A DNA stretch of 64,000 nucleotides from Melieria omissa (lineage: Eukaryota; Arthropoda; Insecta; Diptera; Ulidiidae): positions 11,639,532 through 11,703,531 of the forward strand of contig OZ020268.1 of the NCBI GenBank assembly GCA_963971225.1, written 5' to 3'. Both the position numbers and the translations under genes were made by a program. Under the pieces are notes generated by a model. The model worked only from the letters and a program-made list of their open reading frames with translations, was not told the DNA's origin and ran no database searches. Position 1 is the stretch's first letter. Each line of letters begins with the position of its first letter. Positions 35,814 to 48,200 of the stretch are shown piece after piece.

Positions 35814-36128
35814 CCTGTTCGACGTAGATCAGATAAACATAGATGTCTAAGAGTAAACCTATAAACAAATAGGACACTTATAACAAATATTAAATTTAAG
35901 TAAGCAGCAATTTAAATAAAACTCTACTTTACAGAATCGTTAGTCACTTAAGTCAATCTTCATTTACTTCTTTACAAATCTATACAAAAAAAGCGCAAAA
36001 TTACTCGACATCATTCATATCAGTCATCTATATCACCCATACATATATATCTCATATTCCACCCTCTCACACTATATGGGCGCACAAATGCATTGGTCAG
36101 GGCCCACTGTATTGATTTTTGTTGTTGT

Positions 36129-36329
36129 CTACACTTTGTGTATGGTTATGAAATTGCTAGATGCGTCCGTCGATAACGTGGCGCTCGGCATCGGTATTGG
36201 CGCTACTGCAGCGCCCGTATCGCCGTAACTGTTGTGCTCATCGGTTGTGTTGAAATTCCGCTGAAAACCGCTCAAACGCGCACTGCAGCGATTATTGGAA
36301 ATGGAAAAGTGACAACGAATTCTGATGCT
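36129..36329 (-). CDS. unassigned coding-like terminal exon (minus strand)
   Basis: A minus-strand frame ends RNFNTTDEHNSYGDTGAAVA, PIPMPSATLSTDASSNFITI, HKV, TAG at 36129-36131. Codon choice is strongly coding-like (AAC, GGC, GCG, ACG, CAC) against AT-rich surroundings. TTTCAG and CTGCAG acceptors occur at its upstream side (for example GGTTTTCAG before CGGAATTTC). It could be the last exon of an unseen minus-strand gene whose other exons lie to the right, within or beyond the dehydrogenase intron. The peptide looks like a receptor- or adaptor-type cytoplasmic tail, but I do not recognise it. Confidence 0.35.
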   Translation of the reverse strand, partial: SIRIRCHFSISNNRCSARLSGFQRNFNTTDEHNSYGDTGAAVAPIPMPSATLSTDASSNFITIHKV

Positions 36330-36641
36330 ATCACGAAATAAAACAAATGCAGATCTAATCTTCACTCATACAGCCGCACATTGCGTCGCGCTTATCAATG
36401 ACCAATAAACGTGTATTTGCAGCGATTAAAAATCGCTCTGGTTTCAAAGTATGCATTATCATTTTTCAACAAAAAACAACAACTAAATGGGATCGACAAC
36501 AAAAACGCCCAAATGAAACGCATTCAAACACAGGCACGCGCCGCCAAGTTGAACACATAGAAGCAATGTGTACGTGGTCTGAGAACGGCTGCATTTCGAA
36601 ATTCTCAAATCGGTTAGCTGTGCGAGCGAACGCGGCGTTTT

Positions 36642-36647
36642 TCAGTT
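36642..36647 (+). promoter_or_regulatory. candidate initiator element of the dehydrogenase gene
   Basis: TCAGTT in the context TTTTTCAGTTTGAATTG, about 170 bp upstream of the ATG at 36815 and in a locally GC-richer stretch. It fits the arthropod initiator consensus TCAKTY; the motif alone is weak evidence. Confidence 0.3.
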
Positions 36648-36814
36648 TGAATTGTGAACCGGCCGGCAACGGTTTATTGTGACGACGCTTGCATTCTTAG
36701 TGCGTGTACCGATCGTTTAGCGCGCGTATCCTGTGCGAAATTGCAGTCGTGTCGGTGGCGTAAACTTACGCAGGCAGTAAATTTTTAGTTTGGTAGCAAA
36801 CACACATAGCAAAA

Positions 36815-39800
36815 ATGAGCGAAAAAAGCCCACAAAGGTGAGACGTTAATAATTTCCTCAATAATTTTCTTGTGTGCTGCCCGAGTTTATTTTTAAATTG
36901 CTGAGAAACAACACAGATGGCACCGTCGAGCAGGCGGGGTGGACCGCATGTGAATTGATTGTTGAAATGGTGCTTTCCAAGTGCACTTGGAAATGGTTGA
37001 GCTAATTTACACATTTTCCCCCAATTATTTGTAGCACAACTGCGCAGTTTTCTCAAAACAAAAGTTGTGCTTTTAATGTTGCAAACTAAATGTTTAATAG
37101 CAAATGACCATTTGCAGTGAAATTTAAATGAAAAGAAAAGAAAAATGGTTTTATGTTTACTATTCCAATTCCACTTGAGTTTATATTTTGCTAAGAAGGA
37201 TTACCAGCAACCAAGAATAAAGATATTAGGTCTGTTTGGCAGAGAATAATTTGTACGAATTTGTACAAATTTGTACAAATTTTTACTGGATCCTGTTTGT
37301 TGACGCCAAATCTACAGTAACGAGAGAGAAACTGAGAGCATAAAGTGACAGTTCATTTCGTGAGAACTTGCAAGTTTTTACTGGAGAAATTTTGTCCAGT
37401 AACTTTTTGCCAGTAAGAAAAAGAACAAGAAAAACAAATGACTGGCTGCCATATGATCGACTGCAAGGAAACATAAATTTTGAAAACATTTGGAGGCAAA
37501 TGGAAACAGCAAAGAAATTGTGCGTTCGCAAGTCTGCTGACCCACAACCGTCTTGCTCAGCTTTACCCGCTGAAGCTTAAAGGGAAGAAGTTCAGATTGA
37601 GTGCAACGAACTATTTGCATTAAAAGTCTGATTTAACTTAATTTTCCCTACCACTTCAAACCTCAAATGAAGCTTTTAGATCAGCTGTTTCGTTCTTTTA
37701 CCCTCCTGTTTACACCCTTTTTACTGTGTAGTGTGAGTGAGCCAAGTCCCAGTGGTGTAACCAAGAGTTAAAACTTGCAAATTCTTACAAATTGCTGTTT
37801 GTTCACTTTTTTGGATAGTTTTATTTTTGGGAGCATAAGCTCGCTTACTCTCCTGATATTTTTTTTACTGGATAATATTTGCTGAAAATCTGGCAAATCT
37901 ATTATTTCACAGAATTTATTTCTTTACAACTTGAATAGCAAAGATATGTGTGAGCAAAAACTTTACGGATAGTTGTCGAACTGCGTTAAACTAAACTTTC
38001 AAATATTTTTCATATTTTTGTGCTCGCAATTTAGTTTGAAATAGTATTTAATTTTTGTGATCTTGTTACTGAATTTTAGACTCTAATAAATAAATAATCA
38101 AAATAGCTCTATAGCTGAATTAAGTAAATTTGGCCTGAGGAAAAAATGAAAACCAAATTCAACTTAGTCCAAACAAAGTTTTATGTGTCCCGTACAAATT
38201 GTTTGAGCTACATTTGTTTATATCAACTTTTGAGCTCACAAATTTGTATATACATACATATTTCGAATAATTATAAACACTATAAGATTCTTTTAAACAA
38301 ATTAACCCTAAGTTCCAGAAGTGAGCCTCACAGTCTCACTAAAGATATCAAATGGTGATGAATCCAAAAAATTTTCGATTCCATTATTTTATGTAATCCT
38401 CTAATGGAATATGAGAATTATATTGCATTTTGTTAATTTAATATTTTAGGCAGATTTTTTACATTTTAAACAAATGTTTTCAGTAATTTAGCTCATATAA
38501 GCCTGACAGTCTCACTTCTGGGTTTACGTTACTTTTAAAATTCTGGGAATTAGTTTCTAGTTTTTAATATTCAGGACATTGTCAAAAGTCACAACATGGT
38601 GGCAGAGTTTACAACTAGCCAACATCTTTTTTGTTTTCTCCATTTTGCTTTTAAAATTATAAAAAAAGAAATTTTATTTCATGTGTCAAGGATGGAATTT
38701 TAAAATTTCTTGTTTAAATATGAACCTACAAGTCTTCCCTTACGTAGTCTTTCTCATCCGAATTTAGTACTTACTGTTTCAGCTATAGCTCCAGCACTTT
38801 ATCGAACTACATGACTGGCACAGCTGTGAGTTATACTTGTATTGTGTTATATTTCCCAGATATCAGCAAAATTCCTAAAAGCGTTGCGTGATTTCAGTTA
38901 GGGGGAAAACAAGTTAGTTATATGAAACATTGCCTTTCATTTGAAGTTGCCAAGCAAAAAACATAACCTACCCTATTAGTTGTGGGCGTGATAAAATATT
39001 CGACTCTTCTGATAAAGTATTCTCCTAACTATTTGTACATATGTATGCATATTTTTCTATGTATTGATTGACTCATATCATATTTAAGCGTTTACTTTCA
39101 CATATGTTTAGCTGATAGTAACAGTCAGCGTGCCCCACCCGACAATCTTATCAAATCTATTTTTAAACTCACACCCAAATACTGTGTTTGTATATATAAC
39201 TTTTCATTTTTTATAACAGTGTTGTTTGTTTGAATGATTGTTCTAAGCGGCATAAATAATTACAAGTCTCACAGACTTTAAAGTTGAAAGTTTGAGAACT
39301 GTTTAGGAAGTAAATTTGAATGTGTGTATTAAATGCATTTTCTTGTGCGTGTTTAGAAGTAAAAAAAAATACATTTTAGTGTACAGTAGATAATAATAAA
39401 ATGAGTAATAGTACATAGGTAGCAGGTATTTGCGGTTAGCTCAAAGCATGCCGCCGTTTTCACTGTCACGGCATTGATCTTGTGGCTGGATTCGATCACA
39501 TTGTCAGCCAATGTCGTCACAACTCTTACATACACACATATATACATATCGGCACTTAACTTCACGTTCTGCATGTTCAAACCATATTAAAACTTCTAAG
39601 CCATATAAATGCAATTAGCTCAAGTTCAGTGTTATCTGAATACTGTCGACTGGCCGCCTGTGTAGGGAGTCGAACATGGAAACGGCGCACTTGGCTACAA
39701 ATATGATTGTACGTTTACCGCTTGTCGTCGTAAAATTTATGTAATTAGCTTGATTGATTAGTTTGACGTTAAAACAAGTTCAAGTGAAAAAGTGAGTGGC

Positions 39801-42800
39801 GATGTGCGAGTGTTCTGCAACAATTCAGATTGTTTGTGTGCACTATGCTAAGAGCGAGAGCGTCAGAGAGAGAGACAACACTCAGTATGCACAAAGTACG
39901 CGCAGTTACGTAGATTATACAATTAGCCGCCAACAATTAATTGCCATATTAAGTAAACTACATTATGGTTAACGTGCGATGTCAATCAACACAAACAGAT
40001 AATGTTTTCTTCAATAACACATCATTTTTAGACTACGATACATGGTCCAACAAGGTTCAAGTGTTTTGATAAAATTGCTGGGGGTTTTCAGTTAGTACGG
40101 CTTGTCTTGCAAATGAGCTAAATAGCTCCAACAAAGTTCAAATGTTTTGATAAAATTGCTAGGGGTATATAGTGAGTGTGGCAACTGGTATGTCAAATGA
40201 GCTGAATAGCTAAATAACAAACCAATTACTAAGCATCCTTTTGAACAATGTAGCAACATTGCTAAAGACCTACCAAAACAGCTGTTTTTTGTTTAATCAA
40301 CACATTGAAATTGAAAGACAATTAAGCTTAAAAATTTAAAAAGTTTATAAATAAATACAAAAATATGTCACAGTCCTAAATTTTTGATGTAAAAGTAGTA
40401 AATTAGCTTCAAACAATCAACTCAAGGGGTTTCGTGTAGCAAAAGAGCAAACATATCGCACACGCACAACAAAAGTGACACAACTCAAATTTTTGATGTA
40501 TTTTGTTGTTGTTTAGAGCTAATCAGCTCTGCAGTTGCTCTTTTTACTGAATACACCTGCTATGTTCGATAAAGTGATTTTGATAAATTGAAATATCGTT
40601 TTTAACGTTTGGTGAAGTTAGGTTAGGAAATTTGTTTTCTCAGAAGCCCAAATGACCCGTTGTGAATCTTTTGTTATTGTACTCTGAAGGTGACCATTAA
40701 TTTCAATTCGAATTCGAATTCTTTGCCCGCACTAGTCAGATGAATCTCAGTCAGTGAATCTTTTGTTATTGTACTCTGAAGGTGACCATCAATCTCAATT
40801 CGAATTCGAATTCTTTGGCCGCACTAGTCAGATCTCCAACACAAATCTTGGCCCAAAAACTGGCGCAGTGTTGTATCGTCTCTATTTGTTCTCCGGAGGT
40901 GGGTTCCTACAGACATCTCTGGCGCTATGCTTATTTATTGAGGTCATGGTGAAAAAAGGCAGTGGAACAGGAAGTGTTGTATCGTTTGCATCGTCTCTAC
41001 TTGTTTCGCATCTTAGCAGCTCCTGTGGACATCACTAGACGAATAGAACCATGAAATGAGCATAGCACCAATAGTGCCGAGTCTAATGATGAATTCAACG
41101 AGTTGCCTTATAGAGGACAGGCTTAGCCATACTGCAGGAGCTTCGAAAGCCCTACTTTGACATGATGATTCTATACCTATCTTTACATGTCCACAAGTCA
41201 ATAATAGGGTTCAGATGAAGATAGATATCGCAGCTGCTTAGTACATTCATTGTCTTCGTCATACAATGCAACTTCCTTTCTCGACATAACTTGTCTAAAT
41301 ATTCAATATTCAATATTCTAAACTATTCTTCTCACTCATTTCGATTTGATTCTTAATTTTGTGTTTGCTATACTACACTCGTATGTATATCTGACCCATA
41401 AAAAAGTCTCCATGTCTACAGTTTTGTGTGTAGAACGTTTATCAGGTTCGGAGATTGAAAAGCCACTGAAATGTAAATCATTTCAAAAATAGAAATTTCT
41501 CAAATAGTCTCATACAAAAACAACCACGTCCAATCGACAAACCATGTTCCCATGGCTGGATGTAACGAATACTTGTGGCGGGTGTGCGTGACAGCCTAAC
41601 AACGCCATCGGATGTGGGCCGCCAGCGTCATCAACTTTGCGTTTCAAAACTATTTTCACAATGCTCGAAATAAACAACAACAACAACGAAAATAATGCAC
41701 GCATGTGCATATATGGAAAATTCATAGCCATCAAATTATCACGCCACATGACATACAAAACTCAATAGAAAAGATCTCATTCATGTGTTGGTGCAAAGTT
41801 CAACGAGTAGAAATTATCTACGATCAGCAAATTTCATATTTAAACAAAACAAAATTATTTATGATCTCTGGTTCATTGTTGTCGTTTTTGGTGGCGTTCT
41901 TTCAATGCGTTGTAGCTAAATGTCAAAGTTCATGTAGCTAAACAGATTACTTAAACAATGAAATGAATACAAAGCTATGTACACTAATTATGTACAAACC
42001 GAACAGGAGAGATATGGTTTTAGTGAGGTTAAAGTCCTACACTGACGGGGTTCAGGCTTTCGTCTTTATAACAAAATAAAATTTCTGTTGTTTACAACTT
42101 CTAGAAAAATTAAAAATTTTGAAAGTTCAAAAGTTTAGTTTTTTAAATGCATTTTTTGTATTATATTATTTTATTATATTTTAGAAAAACCTTAATATTT
42201 AGACATTTTGAAACCTCTTTTGTTTGTGTTGTCTCTGGAGCAACAAAGACGCTCGGGCTGGAACAAAGTTTGCTCTTCAAAACAAAGTAACTTCGTAACT
42301 TCAATTAGAAATTATAACTTTCTGTTAACCCTTTCGCTACAGGTTTTTGCTGGGGAAAGTTACAACTTTAAATTTTACGTTTTAGGCTTCTATATGGTTG
42401 TATTAGCAACATTCGAAAAGAAATTTTTTAATTTTTATACTCGGACCCTGTGTTTTAGAATGTTTTTCTATGAGAGCAACCACATCATTGTGGCTGTAAT
42501 AATTACTTAAACATAAAACTTTTTACGCATAACGAAAATTTGAATATTTCATCATTTACTTCAGCCAAAATTAAAAAAAAAAAAGTATCTAAATTGAAAG
42601 AAAACGTCAAATCAAAAAATTATCTAATTGTTTCAGCTTCTTCTTCCTTTACTATGTAAAGATATACCATTAAAAAAAACGTGTTTAATTCACTTCTCTA
42701 AACTTAATTATTCAGTTTATTAATTTCGTATTTTTCCTAAAACTTCAAACTATTCTAAGGAACAACAAAAAAATGTATTCTTGCAACCATAGAGGATGTA

Positions 42801-44394
42801 GACGTGCACAAAGTAGCATGTTGCCATATGAGAACAAAATAGGGAAAGGGTTAAAATTTGTTAATACAAATTATATTATTTTTCAAGAACATTTGTTTTT
42901 AAAGTAGTACAACGATTGTGCTCTACATACTGAAAACTTGTCTATATTTAATAATTCTGGGCACAAAGTCGATTTAAGATAGAATTGTACTGTAAAGGCC
43001 GTCAGTGCACATTCAAATATTTCTGCTCGAAACAGCAATCCTTGTTTTAATACTTTTGTTCCAATTTTCATTACAATTTTCTTAGTTCTTTGTGTAAAAT
43101 TAAATCAATAAACACAACATTCTATCAATAATTATCCCAAAATGTCTTTTCTTTCGTTACAAAAGTGTTGCGAACAACAACAACAACAATAATGGCAATA
43201 AGGACATCTACAACATTGTCATGTTGGTGGTGGACATCATCATTATGAATGTGAAATTCTGGTGTGCCTGCATCGAAGCGTTGGTGCGAACGTTCATGCC
43301 GCAAGAGAGCAGCGTGCAGGACAAGGCGGTGCTGATCACCGGCACCGGCCATGGCATTGGCAAGGAGCTGGCGCTGCAGTACGGAGCACAGGGCGCCAAA
43401 GTCATCTGCTGGGATATCAACGAGCAGAACAACCAGCAAACTGTGAAGGAGATCAAAGCGGCCGGCGGTGATGCTTTTGCCTACATGTGAGTTTTTAATT
43501 GTCAAACTTTTTTTAATGGACTACTTTATTGGATTATTTTTACTACAGTTGTAATGTGCAGAATCGTTCGGAAATTAACGAATTGGCCGAGAAGATCAAG
43601 AAGGAGCATGGCTTCATCGACATTGTTGTGAACAACGCCGGCATTATGCCATGTCATCCGTTGCTGCAGCACACCGAGGCGGAGATTCGCAACATGTTCG
43701 AGATCAATGTGCTGGCACATTTCTGGGTGAGTTGGCTACACAAGAATGGTTCTGGATATTCATGTGGGTTCAAAATTTCCTGGCTAATTTGAACTTCCAT
43801 TACATTTCAGACAAGCATTTTTAAGATTGTTTTCGAATTCTCATATAATTTCCACTTTGTTTCTGCATTGCCAGATTCTGCAAGCCTTCCTGCCCGACAT
43901 GATCAGCCGCAATGAGGGTCACATTGTCGCACTGTCCTCCTGTGCCGGCCTCTTCGGTCTGCCAAATCTGGTGCCATATTGTGGCACCAAATTCGCCGTT
44001 CGTGGCCTCATGCAAGCCCTGACAGAGGAACTCCGTCACAACAATCCACAAAACAATGTAAGTTCGTTCTCCCTCATAATTCTGTTCAAAATACTCACAA
44101 CTTATTTTCCCACAGATCAAACTGACCACCATCTTACCCTACATGGTGGACACTGGTCTGTGCAAGCGTCCTCGCTATCGCTTCCCGAAGCTGATGAAGC
44201 TGGTGAAGCCAGCCGATGCCGCGGTGAGCATCATCAAAGCCCAGCGCACCGGTCTGGAGGAGGCGAGCATTCCGCGTCACTTTGTGTACGTGGATAAAAT
44301 CGGCCGCCTGATGCCCAAGAATGCTATGCGCGTCATCAACGACTTCATGGACACGGGCGTTGAATCCGATCTGGTCACATCCAAGCAGGACTGA
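36815..44394 (+). CDS. short-chain dehydrogenase/reductase, 17-beta-HSD11/13- or retinol-dehydrogenase-like (5 exons)
   Basis: Exons 36815-36837, 43166-43486, 43549-43726, 43875-44057 and 44116-44394 give 327 residues. The first exon (MSEKSPQ, AAAATG context, GTGAGA donor) is joined to the second by matching phase across a 6.3-kb intron; this junction is inferred, the others are firm. A poly-Asn stretch precedes a hydrophobic N-terminal helix (MLVVDIIIMNVKFWCACIEA). The Rossmann domain follows: TGTGHGIG dinucleotide motif, NNAG, catalytic Ser in ALSSCAG, and Tyr/Lys in YCGTKFA. WDIN after beta-2 suggests NAD preference. Layout matches the SDR16C group (HSD17B11/13, RDH10), which are ER or lipid-droplet membrane enzymes oxidising retinol or steroid-like alcohols; the substrate here is unknown. 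If exon 1 is wrong, translation could start at the in-frame ATG at 43221. Confidence 0.88.
38313..38551 (-). repeat. dispersed repeat family R1, copy C (inverted)
   Basis: The reverse complement matches copies A and B. This copy shows both ends best: CCAGAAGTGAGCCTCACAGT on the left and, inverted, CCCAGAAGTGAGACTGTCAG on the right, so the family has inverted termini like a MITE. Non-coding. Confidence 0.75.
40046..40212 (+). repeat. tandem duplication, period 81 bp
   Basis: Two adjacent copies begin TCCAACAAGGTTCAA (40046) and TCCAACAAAGTTCAA (40127). They share TGTTTTGATAAAATTGCT and AAATGAGCT.AATAGCT. Confidence 0.85.
40455..40495 (+). repeat. solo arm of the 35169-35813 inverted-repeat element
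   Basis: Shares CGCACACGCACAACAAAAGT and GACACAACTCAAA with the left arm near 35172. No second arm is visible nearby. Confidence 0.75.
40662..40833 (+). repeat. tandem duplication, period 92 bp
   Basis: Two copies begin GTGAATCTTTTGTTATTGTA (40662 and 40754) and end CACTAGTCAGAT. Each carries CAATTCGAATTCGAATTCTT. Only a few mismatches separate them, so the duplication is recent. Confidence 0.9.
42329..42850. mobile_element. piggyBac-like MITE (522 bp) in a TTAA target
   Basis: TTAA at 42325-42328 and 42851-42854. Ends are CCCTTTCGCTA and TAGGGAAAGGG (10 of 11 matching when inverted). Non-coding. Different in sequence and length from the 34238 element, but of the same TTAA/CCC..GGG type. 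Confidence 0.7.
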
Positions 44395-44476
44395 GCCAGG
44401 CAGCGCTCCATGCCAAACTGCTGCGGCGCACAATGTGCTCCAGCACCTGTATTTAAAGTGCATTTTCTTACAGTCA

Positions 44477-44482
44477 AATAAA
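44477..44482 (+). terminator. poly(A) signal of the dehydrogenase gene
   Basis: AATAAA 83 bp after the TGA stop (44392-44394), the first canonical signal on this strand. Confidence 0.7.
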
Positions 44483-45293
44483 ATACGTTTTCTAAAATTT
44501 TACATAAATACATAATTTTATTTACACTGCTATACATATACATATCATTTTATTGTTCATATTTTTATGATTAGGTGTATTGTGACCACATGTACTATTG
44601 GTTTTGTAACGTTTTTGTCGTCATTTTCGAAGGTGGCTATGTCGCTGAAATATGAACGTTCATAAGTCAATACAATATTATTTTCGTGTAGATGTATGCT
44701 TTGTATGTGTGCGAAAACCAACGACAATTGTAATAATGCCCTTATGCACCAAATATTTCCTATTTTTCTTTGCTTTGCGTTCTTATTTGTATTCCTGTTA
44801 ATACATAATTTCTAAATGATTGCCTCTGGTAAATAAATCTAAATAATTCAACAAATCTTTGGAATGTGTTTGTTTGCCATGTACTGCCGAGTATAATTAA
44901 AAGCTAATACTGCTTACAGATGCCCCCAATACAGACAATATACAAACATAATTATACATAAATGTGTATACATATGTATATACATATATAACAAACAAAT
45001 AATAGTAAAATATAAAACAACACCTGTCCGCGTCAATAACTGAATGTGGCTTAAATATTTTATAAAATTTAACTACACTTCAATACTATTCGCAATTTCA
45101 ACTAAAACAACTGAGCAGCACTTCGCCCTACAGTGCGATTACGCGCCGTCCATCAGCGATGCGCAGCATCTGTCACTCAGGCAAGTGCTGCGGTTGCAAC
45201 TACAGCTAAGGTAAAATATTCAAATGGGTTTTGAGTTGAGAACGAAGCGTGATTCACAATGAACATATCAATTGGTTTGCTTGTTGCGGCAAT
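44483..45293. other. gap between the convergent dehydrogenase and snazarus genes
   Basis: AT-rich, no gene. On the minus strand no canonical AATAAA was seen close to the snazarus stop; TTTATT words near 44516-44552 could serve, which would place its 3' end close to the end of the dehydrogenase transcript. Confidence 0.4.
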
Positions 45294-48200
45294 TTACTTG
45301 CCCGCCACGTGCGAGAAGTGCTGGTGGTGCATGTGCAGCGGCTGCTGTTGCTGACTGTGTGATTGCTGTTGCTGCGTGTGATTGTGATTGCCGCTCTGAT
45401 TGCTGCTGGCTGCTGCCGCTACGGCAGCCATATTGGCCACGCTTGTATGAGTTGATGTGCTCGCTGTGCTGCTGCCACTTGCCGCCGCATGACTTTTAAC
45501 ATTATTTGCAGTCACTTTCAGTTGACGTATTTCGGGAAAAAATTCAATCATAAGAATCTCAAGCAACTCCTGCAGCCAAGCAAACAATTTAAGCATTTCA
45601 ATTGCAAGAAAATCTACAACAAATTTCAAATATACTCACATAAAACAATTGCTTATTGTAAGAGGGGTTTTGCAGCGCATTAAACACTTTCACCACGCCA
45701 TGTTTGGCCGTCTGCGCGCCCACCAGATTGCACAGCACTTCCGGTATATTATCCATAAGCAGATGCTTGGCAGCGTTCCGCGTCATATCCTTCACATCGT
45801 CGGAACGCACCGGATAGGCAGAGGCGAGCACGCCGCCGGGCCAGAACGACTTAAGTATGGCCGAGAAGTAATGGTGCAGCATGGACTCCTCGAACAGATA
45901 TGCCACAGATTCGCGTATTTGCCTGCAAAGTGTTGGTCGTCGGTTGCAATGTGAAAATTCAATTTCAACTATTTGGCAACGCACCTGTTTATTGTCCGGC
46001 CGTACGTGATTTGTACGAATGAGATTATGCTCTTTCGCAGCCACTTGAAGACGCCACCCATATCGAAAATTTCGCCCAGCAGCGCATACAACGGCTCTGC
46101 AATCGAGTCCTTGCTGTCCAGATCAGACAGCTGCTTCGGATCGGCCACCGTCTCGCCTTCCAGATACGTTGACATCTCCTCTTCATCGCGATGCAAGCCC
46201 CAAAACGGATCGTTGGCTCTACTCGCTTCACTGGCCTTGGCAGCGTCGCCTTTGAAGAGCGTCGAAAGCGAAAATTTGGATTTCTTAGGCGAGGGCAGCG
46301 TTTGTTTCAGATGATCCGAACTGGGGCTGAGAAACGTGTAAATAGCTTCGCTGCCATTTAAATGATCATCTTCTAAAATGAACTGCAATTTGAAAATATT
46401 TAATAGAATTCGAGCAGAAAGAAATTTCATTCAATAGGTACTACACACATTAAGAAATTTCTGTATTTGTCCTTTAGCTTTCTCCACGGCATGTCGGTCA
46501 TTTTTCAAAAAGAAAAATTTAAAATTCGTTGGCAGATCTAGAGATTTCAGATTGCTTTTCATGTGACGCAGTTTGCGTTGCAATTCCTAAATGAAATATT
46601 TATCAATGCAAATTACACATTATTTAATTAATTACTAAATCACATTCCCCACGCTCCACTTACATGCACTTGATTCAGTGAACGCATAACAACCCAACCG
46701 CTGGATATGGTGTTAGGTCTGGCATGGGTGCTTTGACTACCGCCACTGGCCGCACTCGACGCATGCGCAGGCGCATTAATATCTTCGTCAACGTGCACCA
46801 AAATCATAAACTGCAATGACTCCTTTTCATCTGAGATCTAAAACCAATTCGAATTCAATTTACAATACGGTTAGCATCATCGTCTCCATCGCATCCACTC
46901 ACCTCCACACTTTGTATGGTAGCTTTCCATTTGCCCAGATGCTCCGTCCAGGCATCAGTGCGCTTCAGATGGGCCTCCGTTTGCCGTTTCTCACTCTTCA
47001 ACCAGTCCATTTCCTTCTCCAATATTTGCAACACTTTCGACTCGGGCTTCACCGAGCATTTCAGCGCGTCCAGCGCCTGATTCTTCTTATCGATACGTTC
47101 CTGTATTTGCTCCAGTTTACGGCGCGCATAGGACGAATGCGCAGCCACATCCATGGTGGCCGCGGACACAGCACCCTCGCCTCCTTCCAAGGCAGTGCTG
47201 GGCTCGTCCGCATTATCGGCGAGTGTGCGTAGCAGCAAGGTGGGATCTTTAAAGTCGTCCGAATTGAGCGCCTCGCGCAGCAGGCGATACTGATCGCTCA
47301 GCACGAACGACGAATAGTACTTCTCCTCAAGCGTCTTCAGTATATTCTTTTGTATGTCGTAAAAAATATCGGGCCCCGTATCGCCCAGCAGGAAAGTTTC
47401 AATCAGTTTGCGTTCGTGTTTGTCGATTTGTATTTCCGGCTTTGGCACACGTATGTAGGTGTAGAATATCTCAGTGCCCGACTGATGCCACGACGACTTA
47501 TGCGAATGCTTCATTTCCTCTACGGCCAAGTAGAAACCGACCAGCGCACTCGCTTTCAACGGCTCCAAAAACAGCGTCAAATAGCGGCGCCCAACAGCGG
47601 TGTTCAGCACCTCCACCAGTGTCAAATCCTGCAGGGGTTAAAGTTAAGTTAAGTAAAGTTTACATTTTATGTGAAAAGGAAGCAGCATTACTGTATCACT
47701 TGTATAGTTGCCATTCCAACCGAATTTGGATAAATTCTTTTCACATTGCGCTTTGGCAAAGCTCAGCTGCTGTATGTAGCGTTTCAGCCGCACAGCGGCA
47801 TTCATTTCGGATTTCGAGAGACAATGATCGTCGGTGTCGGGATCGAGACCTGTATGAATCACAAAACAAATAAAAAAAGTGGTTAAATTTCATTAAATTT
47901 CGTTTGAGAGGTAAAAGTGTGGCCAAACCTTTGGCACGTTGCAAATTTTGCATTGTGGTGGCATGCATCAGATCATTTACGATACTTTTACGTATGAGCG
48001 ACAACTCCTCTAAGTTGCCGGCGTTGTTAATGATCTTTAAAAAGTCCTCAAAACTAGCTGCATACTCATAGCTGCGTTTACTTATGGCAGCGGCGGCCAG
48101 CCGCGTCTCAATATTTTGTACAATTTTCTGATTGATATAGTCCGGTGATGTTAGCATTTTTATCATTGGAAAAAATACTGGAAAACAAATAAAATTGTGT

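Larger units (their letters stand above)
36838..43165 (+). other. large first intron of the dehydrogenase gene, repeat-rich
   Basis: No coding exon on the plus strand is needed to keep phase. Contains R1 copy C, two local tandem duplications, a solo arm of the 35-kb inverted-repeat element and a TTAA MITE. A minus-strand frame near 41510-41660 (VDDAGGPHPMALLGCHAHPP) looks mildly coding-like but has no recognised family or clean splice sites. Confidence 0.45.

Noticed and set aside
41510..41758. Minus-strand frame with VDDAGGPHPMALLGCHAHPP
   Set aside because: Mildly coding-like, but no supporting splice sites, no start context and no recognised family; left as intron sequence.
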